DNA of 64,000 nucleotides from positions 22,337 to 86,336 of the forward strand of contig JARGEQ010000135.1 in NCBI GenBank assembly GCA_029211145.1, read 5' to 3'. The notes beneath the pieces were generated by a model. It saw nothing but the letters and a program-made list of their open reading frames with translations. It was not told the origin of the DNA and made no database searches. This DNA is from Marinimicrococcus flavescens. Its GTDB lineage: Bacteria; Pseudomonadota; Alphaproteobacteria; Geminicoccales; Geminicoccaceae. This document shows positions 29,311 to 43,425 of the stretch, one piece after another. The number at the start of each line of letters is the position of its first letter. The first letter of the stretch is position 1. Position numbers and translations under genes: made by a program.

Positions 29311-29872
29311 GGGGACCGCCGTGCTGCCGCGCCAGCCGGCAAAGCCGCCGGCGGGGCTCTCGAGGCGGGCCACCCGGTCGCAGCCCGCGGGATCGACGAA
29401 GACCGGGCTGTTGGGGGCGGGATCGCTCGCCCGCGCGAAGCCGGGCTGCGCCATGCGCGCCTCGGCCTCCGCCCGCCCGGCGCGGCGCTCGTTGCGCATG
29501 CGGCGCAGATAGCCGGGCCAGGAATGGCTCGCCTCCAAGGCCTCGCGCTGCTCCATCAAGGCCGCAAGCTCGCTCTTGGCAACGACATAGTGGCACCTCG
29601 CCCGCGCCAGCAGCCGCCTCGCGCCGGTCGTCGGGCGCCCCGTCCACCGCCCGGTCGAGGCACTGCATCCCGAGGACCTCGATCCGGTCCAGCCGGTGCA
29701 GCGCATGCAGCATCTCCTGCGCCCAGTGCACCTCCAGCGGACAGCGCGGATCGAACCGCCACTCGACACTCTCGAACAGCCCCGCCGCCTACTCCCGCCC
29801 CAGCCCCCGCCACTCCAGCCTCAGGGTCCGGGGCCGCTAGACGACTACGTCGTCGTGTGCCGCCTGCTCCAC
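29248..29872 (-). pseudogene. Decayed gene with two in-frame TAG codons and a frameshift
   Basis: A GTG at 29872 with AGGAGG six bases upstream opens a protein-like frame (VEQAAHDDVVV). TAG codons interrupt it at 29837-29839 (codon 12) and 29789-29791 (codon 28). The frame continues as AAGLFESVEWRFDPRCP and HALHRLDRIEVLGMQCLDRAVDG, then must shift near 29600 to continue as CHYVVAKSELAALMEQREAL and HSWPGYLRRMRNERRAG, ending at 29248. The continuous sense on both sides of the stops and the shift shows a once-intact gene of about 205 codons. I do not recognise the family. The tail runs into GGGTTCG-type repeats. Confidence 0.65.
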
Positions 29873-29968
29873 GACGCACCTCCTGACCGGCAAAAGAGGG
29901 CGGGAGGATAGCATGAACTAGGAATAATTGCCATTACAGGGGAGCAGGATGCGGCGGCGGCGCCCGCG

Positions 29969-30007
29969 AGGCGCTGCGCGCGGCTGGTTTCTTTGTTTCT
30001 GTCAGTC
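29969..30007 (+). repeat. Dispersed intergenic repeat, copy C
   Basis: Starts AGGCGCTGCGCGCGGC, continues with a T-rich tract (GGTTTCTTTGTTTC) and ends TGTCAGTC. It forms an inverted pair with copy D at 30223-30263. Confidence 0.75.
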
Positions 30008-30222
30008 CGGTGGCCGGGCCGCGGCACGGGCTGCTGGAGTGGATGGCGATGCGCTTCACGCTGCGGCGGCCGCCGGGCGACTGCCGGGCAACGCGCCGTT
30101 GCGAACCGCCAGCATCCCGAGCGTCACAGCAGAGCCCGGCGCCGCGACCGCGTCATCGTCCCTCGCATGCGCGACGGCGAACGGCGGGCCCACCGGAGAT
30201 CCGGCGAGCGTGCAGCGCCGCC

Positions 30223-30263
30223 GACTGACAAAAGCGGAGAATGAAAGCCGCGCGCAGCGCCTT
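30223..30263 (-). repeat. Dispersed intergenic repeat, copy D
   Basis: On the minus strand it reads AAGGCGCTGCGCGCGGC, a pyrimidine-rich tract (TTTCATTCTCCGCTTT) and TGTCAGTC. It lies 78 bases beyond the nitronate monooxygenase stop and in the same sense as that gene. Confidence 0.75.
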
Positions 30264-30340
30264 GGCCGGCATCGCCGCCACGTGCCGCGGAAGCCGTCCG
30301 GCCCTTGGCTCCAAGCGATCGGCAAGCGCTCCGGGATCGT

Positions 30341-31408
30341 TCAACCGGCGAGGCGGCGCAGCGCCGTGGCGGCCTCCTCGCCGAGCCGCCGCACCAGCTC
30401 GCCGGCCGGCATCTCGCGCGTGAGCCCGGCCGCCTGCCCCGACCACAAAGGCAGCGTCTCGGCGGTGGCGGCATCGCGGCGCAGCGGCCCGGTCAGCGAG
30501 AGCTGCAGGGGGTAGGGCAGCGCCTCGTCCTCGGCCTCGAGCAGCTCCTCGGTCAGCCGGTTGCGCAGCGTCCGCGCGGGCTTGCCGGTAAAGAGCCGGG
30601 TGATCCGCGTGGCGTCGTCGCCGGCCGCCGCCAGGGCCGCGCGATGCGCCGGGTGCACCGCCGCCTCGGGGCAGCGCAGGAAGGCGGTGCCGAGCTGCGC
30701 GGCGCTCGCCCCCAAGAGCAGGGCCGCCGCCACCCCGCGCCCGTCGGCGATGCCGCCGGCGGCGATCACCGGCACCGCGACCGCGTCGGCCACCTGCGGC
30801 ACCAGGGCCATGGTGCCCGGCTGGTGGGCGGGCTCGGCGCCCAGGAACGTGCCGCGATGACCGCCCGCCTCGGCGCCCTGGGCGATCACCGCGTCGGCCC
30901 CGTGCTCCTCCAGCCAGCGCGCCTCGGCGACCGTGGTGGCGCTGCTCCAGACCATCGCCCCGGCAGCCTTGACCGCCTCGACCAGCCCGGCCTCGGGCAG
31001 ACCGAAATGGAAGCTCACCACCTCGGGCCGCAGCGCCTCGACCAGCGCCAGCTGCTCCGCCCCGAAGCTCTGGTAGGGCAGGGCCGGCAGCGGCGGCTCG
31101 CCCAGCCCGCGCTCGAAGAAGAACGGTGCCAGCAAAGCGCGCATCCGCGTGGCATCGCCGCCCGCCCCCGCGCCGGGCTCGGCATGGCAGAAGAAGTTGA
31201 CGTGGAGCGGCCGGGCCCCCAGCCGGCGGGCCTCCTCGATCTGCCCGCGCGAGGCCTCGACCGGCTGGGTGCCGCAGCCGAGCGAGCCAAGCCCGCCGGC
31301 AGCACACACCGCGGCTGCCAGCCCGGGCGTGGTGGCGCCGGCCATGGGCGCCTGGACGATGGGCACCGCAAGCCCCAGCCGCTCGGTCAGCGCGTTATTT
31401 CTCGGCAT
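30341..31408 (-). CDS. Nitronate monooxygenase (2-nitropropane dioxygenase family)
   Basis: A 355-residue FMN-dependent TIM-barrel enzyme predicted to oxidise alkyl nitronates. It begins with the family pattern LAVPIVQAPMAGATTPGLAAAVCAAGGLGSLG, then WSSATTVAEARWLEEHGADAVIAQGAEAGGHRG, where the His is in the catalytic-base position of class I enzymes, and VPVIAAGGIADGRGVAAALLLGASAAQLGTAFL for phosphate binding. The minus-strand ATG at 31408 lies 23 bases after the XRE regulator stop, so the two probably share a transcript. Natural substrates of such enzymes include the toxin propionate-3-nitronate; no specific role is shown here. Confidence 0.88.
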   Translation of the reverse strand: MPRNNALTERLGLAVPIVQAPMAGATTPGLAAAVCAAGGLGSLGCGTQPVEASRGQIEEARRLGARPLHVNFFCHAEPGAGAGGDATRMRALLAPFFFERGLGEPPLPALPYQSFGAEQLALVEALRPEVVSFHFGLPEAGLVEAVKAAGAMVWSSATTVAEARWLEEHGADAVIAQGAEAGGHRGTFLGAEPAHQPGTMALVPQVADAVAVPVIAAGGIADGRGVAAALLLGASAAQLGTAFLRCPEAAVHPAHRAALAAAGDDATRITRLFTGKPARTLRNRLTEELLEAEDEALPYPLQLSLTGPLRRDAATAETLPLWSGQAAGLTREMPAGELVRRLGEEAATALRRLAG

Positions 31409-31431
31409 TCCAGCAACTCCAGCGTGCGTGC

Positions 31432-31803
31432 TCAAGCCTGCCGCTCGGCCACCGCCTTGACCAGGGCCGCCAGCGCCACCCGGACCCGCGGCGCCTTCAG
31501 ATCGCCGAAGCTGCGCACCAGCTCGATCATCGCCCGCTCGCGCGCGGTGTGGCCCGGCTCGGCCGCCGCCTCGCCGTCCTCGAAACCGTCGAGGAAATAG
31601 TTGGTCGGCACGCCGAGCCTGCGGCCGAGCCGGTAGAGCTTCTCGGCGCTGATCCGGTTCGAGCCGTTCTCGTATTTCTGCAACTGCTGGTAGGAGGTCT
31701 CGATCGCCTGGGCCAGCTGCTGCTGGGTCAGCCCGCATTCGGCCCGTCGGCGGCGGATGCGCTCGCCGATATGGCGCTCGAGCGTATGCTGGTCCCGCTG
31801 CAT
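31432..31803 (-). CDS. XRE-family transcriptional regulator
   Basis: A 123-residue protein with an N-terminal helix-turn-helix of the Cro/CI type: IGERIRRRRAECGLTQQQLAQAIETS, then YQQLQKYENGSNRISAEKLYRLGRRLGVPTNYFLDGF. The C-terminal half is short and without a known ligand domain. The start at 31803 (MQRDQHTLERHIG) is preferred over the frame running up to 31899. It lies just upstream of the nitronate monooxygenase and is divergent from bamD. The operator is not evident. Confidence 0.85.
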   Translation of the reverse strand: MQRDQHTLERHIGERIRRRRAECGLTQQQLAQAIETSYQQLQKYENGSNRISAEKLYRLGRRLGVPTNYFLDGFEDGEAAAEPGHTARERAMIELVRSFGDLKAPRVRVALAALVKAVAERQA

Positions 31804-31917
31804 GGCCTGCAGTCTCCACGGTTTGCGGATCACGCCATGCTGGCGGCTCGCACCGCTCTTGTCTATGGTCCAACGCGCTGCGGCCGGAAGGCCGGGCATT
31901 CTGTGCGATGGCGGTGA

Positions 31918-36851
<4,934 letters not shown>

Positions 36852-36858
36852 GCTGATC

Positions 36859-36899
36859 AAGGCGCTGCGCGCGGCTTTTCTCTTCTGATTCTGTCAGTC
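36859..36899 (+). repeat. Dispersed intergenic repeat, copy E
   Basis: AAGGCGCTGCGCGCGGC is followed by TTTTCTCTTCTGATTC and TGTCAGTC. It starts 7 bases after the stop of the small membrane-protein gene, in the same sense, which suits a terminator-like role for the bamD-recN-ligA transcript. Confidence 0.75.
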
Positions 36900-37096
36900 G
36901 AGGCGGTGAGCGTTCAGCGGATCTTCATCTTTTCCGGCGATGCTGCCGGGGTGGGAATCCGCCGCCGCATCATTGCCGGGGCGAGCCTGTTCCACCGTCC
37001 GTGAGGATGACACGGGAGGGGTTGGCGAAGGGTGGCAGGTGGAGAAGCCGTGGCGGGCGCTTCATGGCCTGCCTGCCGGGCGCCGTCGACAACCCC

Positions 37097-37130
37097 GAAA
37101 AGCAGAAAAAACGGCCGCGCGCAGCGCCTT
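37097..37130 (-). repeat. Dispersed intergenic repeat, copy F
   Basis: On the minus strand it reads AAGGCGCTGCGCGCGGCCG, then TTTTTT and CTGCTTTTC. It is the right end of the first duplicated block. Confidence 0.7.
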
Positions 37131-37356
37131 GCGCGGCTGCGCCGACTGGGATTTGCTCCGGCGTTCGTCCGTTCAGCGGCTCTTCATCTTTTCCGGCGAT
37201 GCTGCCGGGGTGGGAAACCGCTGCCGCATCATTGCCGGGGCGAGCCTGTTCCACCGTCCGCGAGGATGACACGGGAGGGGTTAGCGAAGCGTGGGCAAAT
37301 GGAGAAGCCGTGGCGGGCGCTTCATGGCCTGCCTGCCGGGCGCCGTCGACAACCCC

Positions 37357-37390
37357 GAAAAGCAAAAAAAACGGCCGCGCGCAGCGCCTT
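37357..37390 (-). repeat. Dispersed intergenic repeat, copy G, terminator-like
   Basis: On the minus strand it reads AAGGCGCTGCGCGCGGCCG followed by eight T and GCTTTTC. It lies 72 bases beyond the aminopeptidase gene stop and in its sense direction. A GC-rich segment able to form GCGC-TGC-GCGC followed by a T8 run is what an intrinsic terminator looks like. Confidence 0.7.
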
Positions 37391-37461
37391 GCATTGCACC
37401 GCGGCTGCGGCCCTGCGCTGCCTGCCGATGTCGCCGGCCGGCGCCAGCCGAGCGGGGCGCT

Positions 37462-39468
37462 CTAGTCGTGGAGGCGGGTGCAGGCCGCGCGCAGCCATGC
37501 GCGGTCGGATTCCTCGTGCAGGAGCGGCATCAGCTCCTCGAGGACGATGGCGTGGTAGCCGTCGAGCCAGGCGCGCTCCTCGGCCGAGAGCAGCGACGGC
37601 TCCACCAGGCGCCGGTCGATGGGGCAGAGCGTGAGGTTCCTGAAGCCCAGGAGCTTGCGGTCGCCGCCTTCGGGGGTAGCGCGGGGCTCCACCACGAGCA
37701 GGTTCTCGATCCGGATTCCGTAGGCGCCGGGCTGGTAGAAGCCGGGCTCGTTGGAGAGGATCATGCCCGGGCGCAGCGGCGTCTGGCTCACCTTGCTGAT
37801 CCGCTGCGGCCCCTCGTGCACGCACAGATAGCTGCCCACGCCGTGGCCGGTGCCGTGGTCGAAATCCAGCCCGTGCCGCCACAGCGCGGTGCGCGCCAGC
37901 GTGTCGAGCTGGGCGCCGGAGGTGCCTTCGGGAAAGACCGCCGTCGCCACCGCGATGTGGCCCTTGAGGACCAGGGTGAAGCGCTCGCGGATCTCCTCGC
38001 TGGCCTCGCCGCGGGCGACGGTGCGGGTGATGTCGGTGGTGGCGTCGAGATACTGGCCGCCGGAATCCACGAGATAGACGGTACCCCCGGCGAGCCGCCG
38101 CCGGGTCTCGGGCGTGGTCCGGTAGTGGGGCAGGGCGGCGTTGGGGCCGTGCGCCGAGATGGTCGGGAAGGAGAGGCCGCGAAAGAGCGGATCCTTCGCG
38201 CGCTCGGCCTCGAGCCGGTCGGCGGCGCCGACCTCGTCGACCTCACCGTCCACGGGCTGGGCGTCGAGCCAGGCGAGGAAGCGTACCATCGCCGCGCCGT
38301 CACGGCGCTGGGCGGCGACGGCGCCGGCCACCTCGACCGGGTTCTTGCAGGCCTTGGCGAGCAGGCAGGGATTGTCGGCCTCGACCACGGCCGCCCCGGC
38401 CGCGCGCAGCCGGTCGACGAAGCCCACATGCGCCTCGCCGGGATCGGCCAGCACCCTGGCGCCCTCGCGCCCGAGCGCGTCGAGCGCGGCGGGGAACGCG
38501 TCCACGGGCTCCAGCGCCACGGCATTGCCGAGGCTGGTGCCGGGCGGGACCTTGCGCGGGTCGAGGAAGAAGCGGCAGGTCCCGTCGCGATGGAGCAGGG
38601 CGAAGCCCAGCGTCAGGGGATTGAAGGGGATGTCGCTGCCGCGGACATTGAGCAGCCAGGCGATGGAATCGGCACCCGTCAGCAGCAGCCAGTCGGCACC
38701 CTTGGCGGCGATCTCGCCGCCGATACGCTCGCGCCTGGCGGCACTGCTCTCGCCGGCGAGGCGCTCCTCGTGCAGGCGCAGCGGCGCTATTGGTGCCGGG
38801 GGGCGCGTCGTCCACACCTCGTCGACCGGATTGCGCTCGAGGGCCACCAGCCGCCCGCCGCGCGCGGCCATCACGCGCTCCAGCGCCGTGCGCTCGCGTG
38901 CGGTGACGAGGAAGGGATCGAAGCCCAGGGCGGCACCCCCGGGCAGGTTCCGCTCGAGCCACCCGGCGGGGGTCACCTCGGCGAGGCGGCAACGCTCGAA
39001 GCTCGCCGGGTCGACCTGCTCGTCGAGCTGGACGGTGTAGCGGCCGTCGGAGAACACCGCGGCCTTCTCGGCCAGCACCACGACCTGGCCGGCCGAGCCG
39101 GTGAAGCCGGTGAGCCAGGCGACCCGCTCGGCCGCCAGCGGCAGATACTCGCTGCCATGCTCGTCGGTACGCGGCAGGAAGAAGCCGTCGACGCCCTGGC
39201 GGCGCAGCTCCAGGCGGAGCAGCCTCAGCCGCTCGGGCAGGGCAGGGGCCCGGCGTTCCCCCGCGGCAGCGTCACGCAGCAGGGCGTCGCGCCGGGCAAC
39301 CAGCGCGTCGCGCAGCCCCCTGGAGGGCTGGCCGCCGAAAAGGGCGAGCCATGCCTCGGGCTCGGGGGGCTCGGGCGCTGCGGCGATACCCGCCAGCAGC
39401 GCGTCGGCCTCATCGGGGGAAAGCGGAGAGCCGGCCTGCCGGAGCAGGTCGGCCAGAGCGCCAGTCAC
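37462..39468 (-). CDS. pepP: Xaa-Pro aminopeptidase (M24B family)
   Basis: A 668-residue metallopeptidase predicted to remove an N-terminal residue before proline. The large form has creatinase-like N domains starting near [33 protein letters not shown], then the catalytic pita-bread domain with metal ligands in [17 protein letters not shown] (two Asp), [16 protein letters not shown] (His), ILSNEPGFY (Glu) and RIENLLVV (Glu). The GTG start at 39468 overlaps the infC stop in GTGA. It gives about 75 extra residues before the first conserved block, so the true start could be internal. The gene symbol follows general use and is not certain. Confidence 0.88.
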   Translation of the reverse strand: MTGALADLLRQAGSPLSPDEADALLAGIAAAPEPPEPEAWLALFGGQPSRGLRDALVARRDALLRDAAAGERRAPALPERLRLLRLELRRQGVDGFFLPRTDEHGSEYLPLAAERVAWLTGFTGSAGQVVVLAEKAAVFSDGRYTVQLDEQVDPASFERCRLAEVTPAGWLERNLPGGAALGFDPFLVTARERTALERVMAARGGRLVALERNPVDEVWTTRPPAPIAPLRLHEERLAGESSAARRERIGGEIAAKGADWLLLTGADSIAWLLNVRGSDIPFNPLTLGFALLHRDGTCRFFLDPRKVPPGTSLGNAVALEPVDAFPAALDALGREGARVLADPGEAHVGFVDRLRAAGAAVVEADNPCLLAKACKNPVEVAGAVAAQRRDGAAMVRFLAWLDAQPVDGEVDEVGAADRLEAERAKDPLFRGLSFPTISAHGPNAALPHYRTTPETRRRLAGGTVYLVDSGGQYLDATTDITRTVARGEASEEIRERFTLVLKGHIAVATAVFPEGTSGAQLDTLARTALWRHGLDFDHGTGHGVGSYLCVHEGPQRISKVSQTPLRPGMILSNEPGFYQPGAYGIRIENLLVVEPRATPEGGDRKLLGFRNLTLCPIDRRLVEPSLLSAEERAWLDGYHAIVLEELMPLLHEESDRAWLRAACTRLHD

Positions 39469-39986
39469 TTGAGCGGCGCCATCACCATGACCATCTGCCG
39501 GCCTTCGAGCTTGGGGAACTGCTCGACCTTGCCCAGATCGGCGACCTCTTCCTTGACCTTGTTGAGGATGTCGATCGCGATGTGCTGGTGGGCCATCTCT
39601 CGGCCGCGGAAGCGCATCGTGACCTTGACCTTGTCCCCTTCGTCGAGGAACTGGCGCACCTTCTTCATCTTGATGCTGTAGTCGTTGTCATCGATGCCGG
39701 GGCGCATCTTGATTTCCTTGACCTCGATGACGCGCTGCCTCTTGCGCGCGGCATTGGCCTTCTTCTGCGCCTCGTACTTGAACTTTCCGTAGTCGAGGAT
39801 CTTGCAGACCGGCGGCTTGGCGGTCGGCGACACTTCGACGAGATCGAGACCCGCCTCTTCGGCTTGTGCCAGCGCGTCCCTCAGGGAGACGACGCCTAGC
39901 ATCTCGCCTTCTGCTCCGACAAGGCGAACCTCGTGCGCATCGATCACACGGTTGACGCGGTATTCCTCGCGAGTGCTACTGGCCAT
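39465..39986 (-). CDS. infC: Translation initiation factor IF-3
   Basis: IF-3 binds the 30S subunit and checks start-codon choice. The 173-residue protein has the N-domain ([46 protein letters not shown]), a Lys-rich linker ([13 protein letters not shown]) and the C-domain ([34 protein letters not shown]). The predicted start is ATG, not the rare AUU/AUC used for self-regulation in enterics; no AUU or AUC is in frame just upstream. The GGAGG sequence is about 13 bases from that ATG, rather far. It follows thrS by 105 bases. Confidence 0.95.
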   Translation of the reverse strand: MASSTREEYRVNRVIDAHEVRLVGAEGEMLGVVSLRDALAQAEEAGLDLVEVSPTAKPPVCKILDYGKFKYEAQKKANAARKRQRVIEVKEIKMRPGIDDNDYSIKMKKVRQFLDEGDKVKVTMRFRGREMAHQHIAIDILNKVKEEVADLGKVEQFPKLEGRQMVMVMAPLK

Positions 39987-40091
39987 TGATGCCGATCTAC
40001 CTCCGTTTTGTTAACACCAAGAAGTCGCGCCAAACCCTGTCGACGCGACCTTAACCTCAAGGCTGAGCCAACCTTCCAGCCGCCGGCGCCC

Positions 40092-42077
40092 TCATGCGTC
40101 CGGCGCTAGCGACTCTCGCTGACACAAAGCCACCGCCTCGTCAAGGGACAGGCTCTGCTGGTCCTTGCTCCCGAGGCGGCGCAGGCTCACCGTCCTCTCG
40201 GCCGCCTCACGGCCGCCGACGGCGAGCAGCAGCGGTACTTTCTGCAGCGCATGCTCGCGCACCTTGTAGCCGATCTTGTCCGAGCGCAGGTCGGCCTCGA
40301 CCCTGATGCCGGCCGCCTTCAGGCGCTCGACCACCTCGGCGGCATAGCCGTCGGCCTCGTTGGTGATCGTGGCCACCACGACCTGGACCGGCGCCAGCCA
40401 GACCGGCATGCGGCCGGCATAGTGCTCGATGAGCACGCCGATGAAGCGCTCGAGCGAGCCCAGGATGGCGCGGTGCAGCATCACCGGCCGGTGCTTTTGC
40501 CCGTCGGCGCCGACATAGGCGGCATCGAGCCGCTCGGGCAGGACGAAGTCGACCTGCAGCGTGCCGCACTGCCAGTCGCGGCCGATGGCGTCCCTGAGCA
40601 CGAACTCGAGCTTGGGGCCGTAGAAGGCGCCCTCGCCGGGGTTGAGCGTGCACTCGAGGCCGGCCGCCTTCACCGCCTCCCAAAGCGCGCTCTCGGCCTG
40701 GTCCCAGACCGCGTCCTCGCCGGCCCGGACCGGCGGGCGGTCGGAGAACTTGACCCGCACGTCGGTGAATCCGAAGTCGCGATAGACCCGGCGCAGCAGC
40801 TCGACGAAGGCCACGCTCTCGGCGGTGATCTGCTCGGGCGTGCAGAAGATGTGCGCGTCGTCCTGGGTGAAGGCGCGCACGCGCATGATGCCGTGCAGGG
40901 CGCCGGACGGCTCGTTGCGGTGGCACGAGCCGAACTCGGCCATCCTGAGCGGCAGGTCGCGGTAGCTGTGCAGGCTCTGGTTGAAGATCTGCACGTGGCA
41001 CGGGCAGTTCATCGGCTTGATGGCGAAGGTCCGCTTCTCCGCCTCGAGGAAGAACATGTCCGAGCCGAACTTGTCGGCGTGGCCCGAGCGCTCCCACAGG
41101 CTCTTGTCGACGAGCTGCGGGGTCTTGACCTCCATGTAGCCCTCGGCGGCGGTGCGCCGGCGGACATAGTTCTCGACCTCGCGCCACAGGGTCCAGCCCT
41201 TGTGGTGCCAGAACACGGCGCCGGGCGCCTCCTCCTGGACGTGGAACAGGTCCATCTCGCGACCCAGCCGGCGATGGTCGCGCCGCTCGGCCTCCTCGAG
41301 CTGGTGGAGGTAGGCGTCGAGCTGCGCCTTGTCGGGGAAGGCGGTGCCGTAGATCCGCTGGAGCTGCGGGTTGCGCGAGTCGCCGCGCCAGTAGGCGCCG
41401 GCCACCTTGGTGAGCTTGAACGCGCCGATCCGGCCGGTGGTGGGCGCGTGCGGCCCGCGGCACAGGTCGAACCAGCCGTCCTGGTGGTAGAGGGTGACCG
41501 CCTGGTCCTCGGGAATGGCGTCGAGGATCTCCAGCTTGAAGGTCTCGCCCATGGCCGCGAAGCGACGGCGCGCCTCCTCGCGGCTCACCTCCTCGCGGCG
41601 GAACGGCTTGTTGGCCTTGATGATCTCGGCCATGCGCGCCTCGATGCGCGCCAGGTCGTCGGTGGAGAAGGGCTGCTCGCGGTGGAAGTCGTAGTAGAAC
41701 CCGTTGGCGATCGCCGGGCCGATGGTAACCTGGGTGCCGGGAAAGAGGCTCTGCACCGCCTCGGCCATGACGTGGGCGCAGTCGTGGCGGAGCAGTCCCA
41801 AGGCCTCGGGATCCTGGGCGCGGATCAGGCGCACCCGGGCGTCGCCCTCGATCGGCCGGTCGAGGTCGCGCAACTCGCCCTCCACCTCGATGGCGAGCGC
41901 GCTCTTGGCGAGGCTTTTGGCAATCGCGGCGGCGACCTCGAGCCCGGTCGGCGCGTGATCGAAGCTGCGCGTGGCGCCATCCGGCAGAGTGATCGTCACT
42001 CCGCTCGGGCGAGAGAGGTCCTCGCGGGGCTGCACGGCGCTGCTCATCTGTGGGTTCACCTGTGTGGAATGGTTCAT
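40092..42077 (-). CDS. thrS: Threonyl-tRNA synthetase
   Basis: ThrRS charges tRNA-Thr. The 661-residue class II enzyme has an N-terminal TGS domain ([19 protein letters not shown]), the editing domain with [16 protein letters not shown], and the catalytic core with [33 protein letters not shown] (zinc Cys), [19 protein letters not shown] (motif 2) and [21 protein letters not shown] (motif 3). The C-terminal anticodon-binding domain begins near WLAPVQVVV. The ATG at 42077 has GAGG five bases upstream and is preferred over the in-frame ATG ten codons later. infC lies downstream, a common pair. Confidence 0.96.
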   Translation of the reverse strand: MNHSTQVNPQMSSAVQPREDLSRPSGVTITLPDGATRSFDHAPTGLEVAAAIAKSLAKSALAIEVEGELRDLDRPIEGDARVRLIRAQDPEALGLLRHDCAHVMAEAVQSLFPGTQVTIGPAIANGFYYDFHREQPFSTDDLARIEARMAEIIKANKPFRREEVSREEARRRFAAMGETFKLEILDAIPEDQAVTLYHQDGWFDLCRGPHAPTTGRIGAFKLTKVAGAYWRGDSRNPQLQRIYGTAFPDKAQLDAYLHQLEEAERRDHRRLGREMDLFHVQEEAPGAVFWHHKGWTLWREVENYVRRRTAAEGYMEVKTPQLVDKSLWERSGHADKFGSDMFFLEAEKRTFAIKPMNCPCHVQIFNQSLHSYRDLPLRMAEFGSCHRNEPSGALHGIMRVRAFTQDDAHIFCTPEQITAESVAFVELLRRVYRDFGFTDVRVKFSDRPPVRAGEDAVWDQAESALWEAVKAAGLECTLNPGEGAFYGPKLEFVLRDAIGRDWQCGTLQVDFVLPERLDAAYVGADGQKHRPVMLHRAILGSLERFIGVLIEHYAGRMPVWLAPVQVVVATITNEADGYAAEVVERLKAAGIRVEADLRSDKIGYKVREHALQKVPLLLAVGGREAAERTVSLRRLGSKDQQSLSLDEAVALCQRESLAPDA

Positions 42078-42138
42078 GCACGCCTCACATGGGGGTCAGG
42101 CGCGCGGGGCGCAACAGTGTCCGCGGGGGATGCGGCTG

Positions 42139-43329
42139 TCAATCGCCGGGCAGGAGGTCGCGGTAGATCCGGGTCATCCGCCGCCACGATGTCTCCCCGG
42201 AAAGCTCGGCGGCGACGAAGGCGCGGGCCCGCTGGGCGATCCGCACGCGCACCTCGTCCTCGAGCAAGAGCGCCCGCTCGAGCGCCCAGGCGAGCTCGAC
42301 CGCGTTCTCCGGCGGCACGATCCAGCCGGTCGCGGCCGGGAGCATCAGCTCGGGCAGGGCGCCCAGATTGCTCACCACCACCGGCTTGCCCATGGCCTGC
42401 GCGGCGACGATGGCCCGGGCGGTCGGCAGCGGGCGGTCGGCCGGCAGGGCCACCACGTCGGCGAGCTGGCAGGCCGCCGCCAGATCGGCCTCGCCCTCGG
42501 CAAAGCGTATCAGGTCGCCGATCCCGTTGGCCCGGATCTCCGCTTCCAGCGACCGCAGGAGCCCGTCGCCGCCGCGTGCAGGCCCAAGGCACATCAAGAC
42601 GAGATCGCGCCGCCGCAGCCGCGCCACCGCCCGCAGCAGGGCCAGATGGCCCATGCCCGGCGTCAGCGGTGCCGGCAGCAGGATCACCCGGCGGTCCGCG
42701 CCGACGTTCCAGCGCTCGGCCAGGGCCGCCACCTGGGCGCCGCGCACCCGGTCCGGGTCGAACTCCCCGAGATCGATGCCCGGGGGCACCACGACGACGC
42801 GGTCCGGCTCGACATCGGGCCGGGAGAGCACCTGCTCGGCCACATAGTCGGAGGGGACCACGGCGCGGTCGCCGGCGAGCAGCAGCGCGCCGTCCTCGCC
42901 CGCCAGCTCCTCGGGCTGCTCGATGGTGGTGAGCATGGCCGCACCGGCCCGCTTGGCCGCCTTGCCGCCCAGCACCACGCTGGCGCGGCGGTGGACATGC
43001 ACCACCGTGCTGCCCGGCCGCTCCAGCGCGGTCGCCAGCCGGCGCACTCCCAGCCACGAGCCGAGCAGCCCGCCGCCGGCCGCGCGCAGCGTCTGGTGGC
43101 TTGCCCCGGCGCCCGCGAGATCGCGGGCCAGGGGCCCGCCGGCGGAGGCCACCATGACCTCGAAGCCCTCGCCGCGCAGATGACGGGTCAGGTCGACCAG
43201 CCCGTGCGTCAGGTCGCACGGCGCCAGGTCGGGCAGCAGGTGGACGATCAGGGGGCGCTTGGCGCTGGCGGTCCGCTCGGGCGGCATGATGGGCAGGCTG
43301 ATCTCGACTAGGGGTTTTACGGCGTGCAT
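42139..43329 (-). CDS. Glycosyltransferase family 4 protein
   Basis: A 396-residue GT-B enzyme that probably transfers a sugar to a lipid or surface glycan. The N-terminal acceptor half shows LIVHLLPDLAPCDLTHGLVDLTRHL and HVHRRASVVLGGKAAKRAG. The C-terminal half shows VVVVPPGIDLGEFDPDRV, VILLPAPLTPGMGHLALLRAVARLRR, the donor-binding region (VVALPADRPLPTARAIVAAQAMGKPVVVSN) and GWIVPPENAVELAWAL. The start is uncertain: ATG at 43329 or 43287, neither with a good ribosome site. It lies 61 bases upstream of thrS in the same direction. The true substrate is unknown. Confidence 0.82.
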   Translation of the reverse strand: MHAVKPLVEISLPIMPPERTASAKRPLIVHLLPDLAPCDLTHGLVDLTRHLRGEGFEVMVASAGGPLARDLAGAGASHQTLRAAGGGLLGSWLGVRRLATALERPGSTVVHVHRRASVVLGGKAAKRAGAAMLTTIEQPEELAGEDGALLLAGDRAVVPSDYVAEQVLSRPDVEPDRVVVVPPGIDLGEFDPDRVRGAQVAALAERWNVGADRRVILLPAPLTPGMGHLALLRAVARLRRRDLVLMCLGPARGGDGLLRSLEAEIRANGIGDLIRFAEGEADLAAACQLADVVALPADRPLPTARAIVAAQAMGKPVVVSNLGALPELMLPAATGWIVPPENAVELAWALERALLLEDEVRVRIAQRARAFVAAELSGETSWRRMTRIYRDLLPGD

Positions 43330-43425
43330 GCCCGGGCGGCGCGGATCCGGCTTGTCTGCGCAGGCTGCTGCCAGCATGTAGCACGGCAGAAGCAGGATGA
43401 CACCGTTCCCCGTCAGGACGCTCCC

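Larger units (their letters stand above)
29873..30340. other. Intergenic with inverted repeat copies C and D
   Basis: No gene is supported. It contains two copies of the dispersed repeat facing each other (29969-30007 on + and 30223-30263 on -), separated by 215 bases with no recognisable protein. A short AT-rich patch (about 29912-29937) lies next to the decayed gene. The copy on the minus strand lies 78 bases downstream of the nitronate monooxygenase stop, in its sense direction. Confidence 0.5.
36912..37392 (+). repeat. Direct duplication, about 221 bases, period 259
   Basis: The block starting GTTCAGCGG at 36912 and ending near 37132 recurs from 37171 to 37392 with only scattered changes. 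Shared landmarks are TTCATCTTTTCCGGCGATG, GGCGAGCCTGTTCCACCG and GCCGTCGACAACCCCGAAAA. A 38-base spacer separates the copies. Both copies end with the minus-strand dispersed repeat. The near-identity implies a recent duplication. Confidence 0.9.
36852..37461. other. Intergenic with repeat copies E, F, G and a 259-base duplication
   Basis: A 610-base gap between a plus-strand membrane-protein gene and the convergent aminopeptidase gene. It contains repeat copy E at its left end and two direct copies of a block of about 221 bases, each ending with a minus-strand repeat copy. Frames crossing it are Arg/Ala-rich and duplicated with the DNA, so I do not call genes. Confidence 0.6.

Noticed and set aside
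29837..29839. Amber recoding in the 29248-29872 gene
   Set aside because: A frameshift is also needed to restore the protein, so simple gene decay explains the stops better.
36940..37634. Small proteins encoded in the duplicated intergenic block
   Set aside because: Several frames are open on both strands and duplicate with the DNA; none has a ribosome site or family resemblance.
39987..40091. Rare AUU/AUC start for infC
   Set aside because: The ATG at 39986 is in frame and no ATT or ATC codon lies in that frame in the nearby leader.
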